A stretch of 8,725 nucleotides of DNA, taken from positions 1-8,725 of the forward strand of contig VBDA01000154.1 in the NCBI GenBank assembly GCA_005883655.1. The letters are read 5' to 3'. Shown piece after piece: positions 6,550 to 8,725 of the stretch. The stretch comes from Betaproteobacteria bacterium. Lineage in GTDB: Bacteria > Pseudomonadota > Gammaproteobacteria > Burkholderiales > Casimicrobiaceae. Within the stretch, counting starts at the first letter, position 1; each line of letters begins with the position of its first letter. The notes beneath the pieces were generated by a model, which was not told the origin of the DNA, did no database searches, and saw nothing but the letters and a program-made list of their open reading frames with translations. The translations under genes and the position numbers were made by a program.

Positions 6550-7002
6550 TTAGAGGCCCCAGACTTGCGAAATGCGAACGTATCCCGTCTGTCCGTCGCG
6601 ATGCCTGACCTTGGCCCAGCCGGGAGTGCTGGTGGCATACGAGGTATCGGCAAGCTCGAGCAATACGTTTTGCTCGGCCTTGAAGACGACCGCTGCGTTC
6701 GCCTCCGGACTGGCCAGGACGTCGGCCGAAGACGCCCGGACCACAACGGTGCGCCGGTCGGCGGCGGCTTTTTTTTCCATCCATGCCACACTGCCGGTCG
6801 CATCGCGGATCTTGTACCACCCCTCGACCGAGACGATGACTTCGACCGGCACTTCACGGCCCAGCACGAACAAGGGCTTGGACCTGACCGACGGCGCATC
6901 GTAGAGGACTGCCGGCTCCAACGTGGAATGAAACTCCGCGCCGACAGCGCCGGCCGCGAGAAAGAAGAGCGACGCCGCGAGTGCAAGCGGACGCGTGAAC
7001 AC
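6550..7002 (-). CDS. Exported SH3-domain protein
   Basis: A small protein of 150 residues if it starts at the GTG at 7002, eight bases after the secB stop. Residues 1-22 look like a Sec signal peptide: MFTRPL, a hydrophobic core ALAASLFFLAAGAV, and a likely cut after Ala22 before EF. The mature part reads as two bacterial SH3-like (SH3b) units. The first is at about 25-78 (VLYDAPSVRSKPLFVLGREV, EGWYKIRD, GSVAWM). The second is at about 86-150 (VVVRASSADVLASPEANAAV, GWAKVRHRDGQTGYVRISQV). The function is unknown. SH3b domains often bind cell-wall peptides, so a periplasmic or envelope role is inferred. The frame stays open into secB, but that part is a shadow. A run of eight A lies between the two units. 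I believe related genes occupy this slot in other betaproteobacteria. Confidence 0.82.
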   Translation of the reverse strand: MFTRPLALAASLFFLAAGAVGAEFHSTLEPAVLYDAPSVRSKPLFVLGREVPVEVIVSVEGWYKIRDATGSVAWMEKKAAADRRTVVVRASSADVLASPEANAAVVFKAEQNVLLELADTSYATSTPGWAKVRHRDGQTGYVRISQVWGL

Positions 7003-7010
7003 CGGCGGTC

Positions 7011-7484
7011 TTAGCTGGGAACCGGCGACGCCGCCGGCTGTTGCGCGAGGTTTGCGAGCTGCTGCTGATACAAAAGCTCGAAATTGATCGGATCGAGGTG
7101 GACGGGTGGAAAACCTGCCCGCGTAATCGCATCGGCGATGGTCTCCCGGATGTAGGGAAACAGCACATTGGGACAATGGATGCCCATGATCGGCTGAATA
7201 TCGGCCACCGGGACGCCCCGAATCTGGAACACGCCGCCCTGAGCTGCTTCGACCAGGAACAAGACTTTGTCGCCGATCTTCGCAGTTACCGTCACGGTGA
7301 GCACGCATTCGTAGACGTCCTGCTCGATCTGCTCCCCACGAGTGCGCAAGCCGACTTCCACCTGCGGCGGCTCCTGCATGAAAAAAGATTGGGGCGCACC
7401 CGGGTTCTCGAGCGAAAGGTCCTTGACGTAGATTTTCTGAATCGAGAGCGAAGGTCCGGACTGCGGCTGTGGGTCGTCGGCCAT
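7011..7484 (-). CDS. secB: Protein-export chaperone SecB
   Basis: A cytoplasmic export chaperone of 157 residues. SecB works as a tetramer, holding precursor proteins unfolded and handing them to SecA. Family blocks are SIQKIYVKDLSLENPGAP (14-31), VLTVTVTAKIGDKVLFLVEA (61-80), QGGVFQIRGVP (82-92) and the signature GIHCPNVLFPYIRETIADAI (101-120), followed by GFPPVHLDPINFELLYQQ (124-141). The Gln/Ala/Pro-rich tail after 142 is variable in the family. The ATG at 7484 has a good ribosome site, AGGAA, at plus-strand 7489-7493. It follows grxC by 52 bases and precedes the SH3 protein by eight. SecB is mostly found in proteobacteria, which supports the taxonomic guess. Confidence 0.97.
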   Translation of the reverse strand: MADDPQPQSGPSLSIQKIYVKDLSLENPGAPQSFFMQEPPQVEVGLRTRGEQIEQDVYECVLTVTVTAKIGDKVLFLVEAAQGGVFQIRGVPVADIQPIMGIHCPNVLFPYIRETIADAITRAGFPPVHLDPINFELLYQQQLANLAQQPAASPVPS

Positions 7485-7512
7485 GGGATTCCTGATAAGG
7501 GCTCAACTCATA

Positions 7513-7540
7513 ATTATAGCGCGGCGCTCAAGCCCATCAG
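7513..7540 (-). promoter_or_regulatory. Candidate internal promoter of secB
   Basis: The minus strand carries a perfect -10 hexamer TATAAT at 7518-7513. Sixteen bases upstream is a weak -35, CTGATG, at 7540-7535, matching TTGACA at three positions. Transcription would begin near 7506, giving a leader of about 22 bases that contains the secB ribosome site. A perfect TATAAT in the only A/T-rich patch of this region is suggestive, but the poor -35 keeps confidence low. Confidence 0.4.
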
Positions 7541-7794
7541 CGCTCTAGCATCGCAGCGAGCTTGCCCGCGCGGTCCAGGGCGACCAGATCGTCGTAGCCG
7601 CCGACATGAAATGCTCCGATATAGATTTGGGGCACCGTCCGCCTGCCTGTCTTGCTCATCATCTCCACGCGACGTGCGGGCTCGAGATCGACTCGAATCT
7701 TGGAAATCTCGGCCACACCTTTCGCACGCAAAAGGCGCTCGGCGAAATTGCAGTATGGGCACATGGCGGTCGCGTACATCATGACGTTCGGCAT
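7537..7794 (-). CDS. grxC: Glutaredoxin 3
   Basis: A glutaredoxin of 85 residues (E. coli GrxC has 83), a glutathione-dependent thiol-disulfide reductant of the cytoplasm. The dithiol active site CPYC is at 12-15. The cis-proline loop TVPQIYI is at 53-59 and the glutathione-binding GGYDDL at 65-70. The order and spacing match the class. The frame stays open to 7878, but the ATG at 7794 gives MPNVMMYATAMCPYC, which fits the family start, and GGA lies nine bases upstream. A GTG one codon earlier is possible. It sits between the rhodanese gene and secB, as in E. coli, so both proteins probably share one transcript. Confidence 0.95.
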   Translation of the reverse strand: MPNVMMYATAMCPYCNFAERLLRAKGVAEISKIRVDLEPARRVEMMSKTGRRTVPQIYIGAFHVGGYDDLVALDRAGKLAAMLER

Positions 7795-7834
7795 CACGCG
7801 TTTTCCATCGCCTTCCCCGCTTAAGCGCCAACCA

Positions 7835-8251
7835 TCACGTGTTTTTCGCGATCGGCAAACCCGCCTCGACCCAGGCACGCACGCCTCCGCGCAGCGTATA
7901 GACCTCGGCGAAGCCGAGCTTGGACAGTGCCGAGCTCGCGCCGCGGCTGCGGTTGCCGCGCTCGCAATAAGCGATCAGCGGGCGGCTCGTCAACTTGGAG
8001 AGCTCGTCGCCTCTGCTTCCAAGCTGCGACAAGGGAATATGCACCGCGTTGGGCAGATGTCCTCCATCGTAGTCCTTGCCTTCGCGCAAATCGAGAATCA
8101 CTGCATTCTGGCGATTGATGAGTTGAGTCGCGCCCAATGCTCCGACCTCTCCTACCTTCGAAAAACGACGGCCGACGAGCGGCCAGAGCAGCATGCCGCC
8201 CGATAAGATCATGACCAGGATCAGCGGCCAGTTGTTTTGAATGAATTGCAT
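7835..8251 (-). CDS. Membrane-anchored rhodanese-like protein (YibN type)
   Basis: A single-domain rhodanese of 138 residues with an N-terminal membrane anchor. The membrane segment is about residues 9-26 (PLILVMILSGGMLLWPLV). The following RRFSK suggests by the positive-inside rule that the rhodanese domain faces the cytoplasm. LDLREGKDYDGGHLPNAVHI (53-72) is the conserved domain entry. The active-site loop CERGNRS (96-102) has the catalytic Cys96 that would carry a persulfide. VYTLRGGVRAWVEAGLPI closes the domain. It resembles E. coli YibN in both layout and position before grxC. The physiological substrate is unknown. Start: the frame can extend to a TTG at 8272, adding seven residues, but MQFIQNNWPLIL from the ATG at 8251 fits the family better. 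Neither has a clear ribosome site. Confidence 0.88.
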   Translation of the reverse strand: MQFIQNNWPLILVMILSGGMLLWPLVGRRFSKVGEVGALGATQLINRQNAVILDLREGKDYDGGHLPNAVHIPLSQLGSRGDELSKLTSRPLIAYCERGNRSRGASSALSKLGFAEVYTLRGGVRAWVEAGLPIAKNT

Positions 8252-8292
8252 GAGGGATGCAGTGAAATCCAAGCACAGCGCAAGGGCGAAGG

Positions 8293-8313
8293 TAAAATGA
8301 TAGCGTATCGCTA
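8293..8313. promoter_or_regulatory. Divergent promoter elements and small palindrome
   Basis: In the 116-base gap between the rhodanese gene and gpmI, the plus strand has TAAAAT at 8293-8298 and the minus strand TATCAT at 8302-8297. Each matches the -10 consensus at five of six positions. No convincing -35 is seen for either. Just beyond is TAGCG-TAT-CGCTA (8301-8313), a five-base inverted repeat with a three-base centre that could form a small hairpin or a protein site. The two -10 candidates overlap, so the two directions may compete. This is a weak call. Confidence 0.3.
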
Positions 8314-8367
8314 GGATTGCCGACGTTCGCCCGCCACCCGATTCCTCCGTTTCTCCGACGCCCAGTC

Positions 8368-8725
8368 GTGTCCGACATCCACTCCGTCATCCCGGTTCTG
8401 CTGGTGATACTCGACGGCGTAGGCTGCCGCGATGCGGCGCCCGACAATCCGGTGAGCCTGGCCCGTAAACCGAATTGGGATCGGCTCTGGCAGGAGTTCG
8501 CGCACACGACCATCGACGCCTCCGAGCGCTCGGTCGGGCTGCCCAGCGGCCAGATGGGCAACTCCGAAGTCGGGCACCTCAATATCGGCGCTGGCCGGGT
8601 GATCTACCAGGATTTCACGCGCATCGATCGCGCCATCGAGACCGGCGAGTTTGCGACCAACCCTGTCCTTGCCGAGGCAGTCGCAACCGCGCGCCGAAAC
8701 AACGCGACCCTCCATGTGCTCGGTC
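8368..8725 (+). CDS. gpmI: 2,3-bisphosphoglycerate-independent phosphoglycerate mutase, N-terminal part (cut by window edge)
   Basis: The first 119 codons of a cofactor-independent phosphoglycerate mutase, the dimanganese enzyme that interconverts 3- and 2-phosphoglycerate in glycolysis. PVLLVILDGVG (9-19) carries the metal-binding Asp16 near the N-terminus. SVGLPSGQMGNSEVGHLNIG (55-74) carries the catalytic serine, Ser66, which is phosphorylated during the reaction. GAGRVIYQDFTRID (74-87) follows. These blocks match E. coli GpmM closely. The start is taken as the GTG at 8368, giving MSDIHSVIPVLLVILDG. A TTG at 8317 in the same frame is less likely. No clear ribosome site is visible. It is divergent from the rhodanese gene, where E. 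coli also keeps gpmM next to yibN. The rest lies off the right edge. Confidence 0.95.
   Translation, partial: MSDIHSVIPVLLVILDGVGCRDAAPDNPVSLARKPNWDRLWQEFAHTTIDASERSVGLPSGQMGNSEVGHLNIGAGRVIYQDFTRIDRAIETGEFATNPVLAEAVATARRNNATLHVLG

Noticed and set aside
6769..6778. The T8 run read on the plus strand as an intrinsic terminator
   Set aside because: It lies inside the SH3 coding region, and no gene on the plus strand ends nearby.
7003..7506. Extension of the SH3-protein frame upstream through secB
   Set aside because: It overlaps the whole of secB in another frame and would bury the signal peptide in the middle of the protein.
1..8725. Mobile element, phage, CRISPR, toxin-antitoxin or defence system
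   Set aside because: All substantial coding space is taken by recognisable housekeeping genes. No terminal repeats, transposase motifs, spaced repeats, tRNA or attachment sites were seen by eye.

Overview
The window is GC-rich, gene-dense chromosomal DNA from a proteobacterium, most likely a betaproteobacterium. This rests on gene order and protein style: a bioB-bioF-bioH-bioC-bioD operon next to comF-trmL, and a block gpmI / rhodanese / grxC / secB / SH3 protein / gpsA. The second block parallels the Escherichia coli gpmM-yibN-grxC-secB-gpsA-cysE-trmL region, but cysE is absent, an exported SH3-domain gene sits between secB and gpsA, and comF precedes trmL. Genus cannot be read from the sequence.

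Layout. (1) Positions 1-4066, minus strand: a compact biotin operon reading bioB, bioF, bioH, bioC, bioD, with bioD cut by the window edge. All four junctions overlap. BioC methylates malonyl-ACP to disguise it as a fatty-acid primer, BioH removes the methyl ester from pimeloyl-ACP, BioF makes KAPA, BioD closes the ureido ring and BioB inserts sulfur. BioA is not in the window. (2) Positions 4067-4158: a divergent control region. A perfect 8-bp inverted repeat beginning at its comF edge (4160-4189) resembles a BirA operator in layout. (3) Positions 4159-5411, plus strand: comF, then trmL. (4) Positions 5412-5523: a short convergent spacer. (5) Positions 5524-8251, minus strand: a probable operon of a membrane rhodanese, grxC, secB, an exported SH3-domain protein and gpsA, with a possible internal promoter before secB. 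(6) Positions 8252-8367: a second divergent spacer, followed by the start of gpmI on the plus strand, cut by the right edge.

The genes are housekeeping: cofactor synthesis, tRNA modification, protein export, thiol redox, phospholipid precursor supply and glycolysis. I found no insertion sequence, phage gene, CRISPR array, tRNA or rRNA, and no sign of recent transfer. I see no undescribed multi-gene system. The points most worth checking are the palindrome between bioB and comF, the little-studied SH3 protein in the secB-gpsA operon, and two homopolymer tracts.
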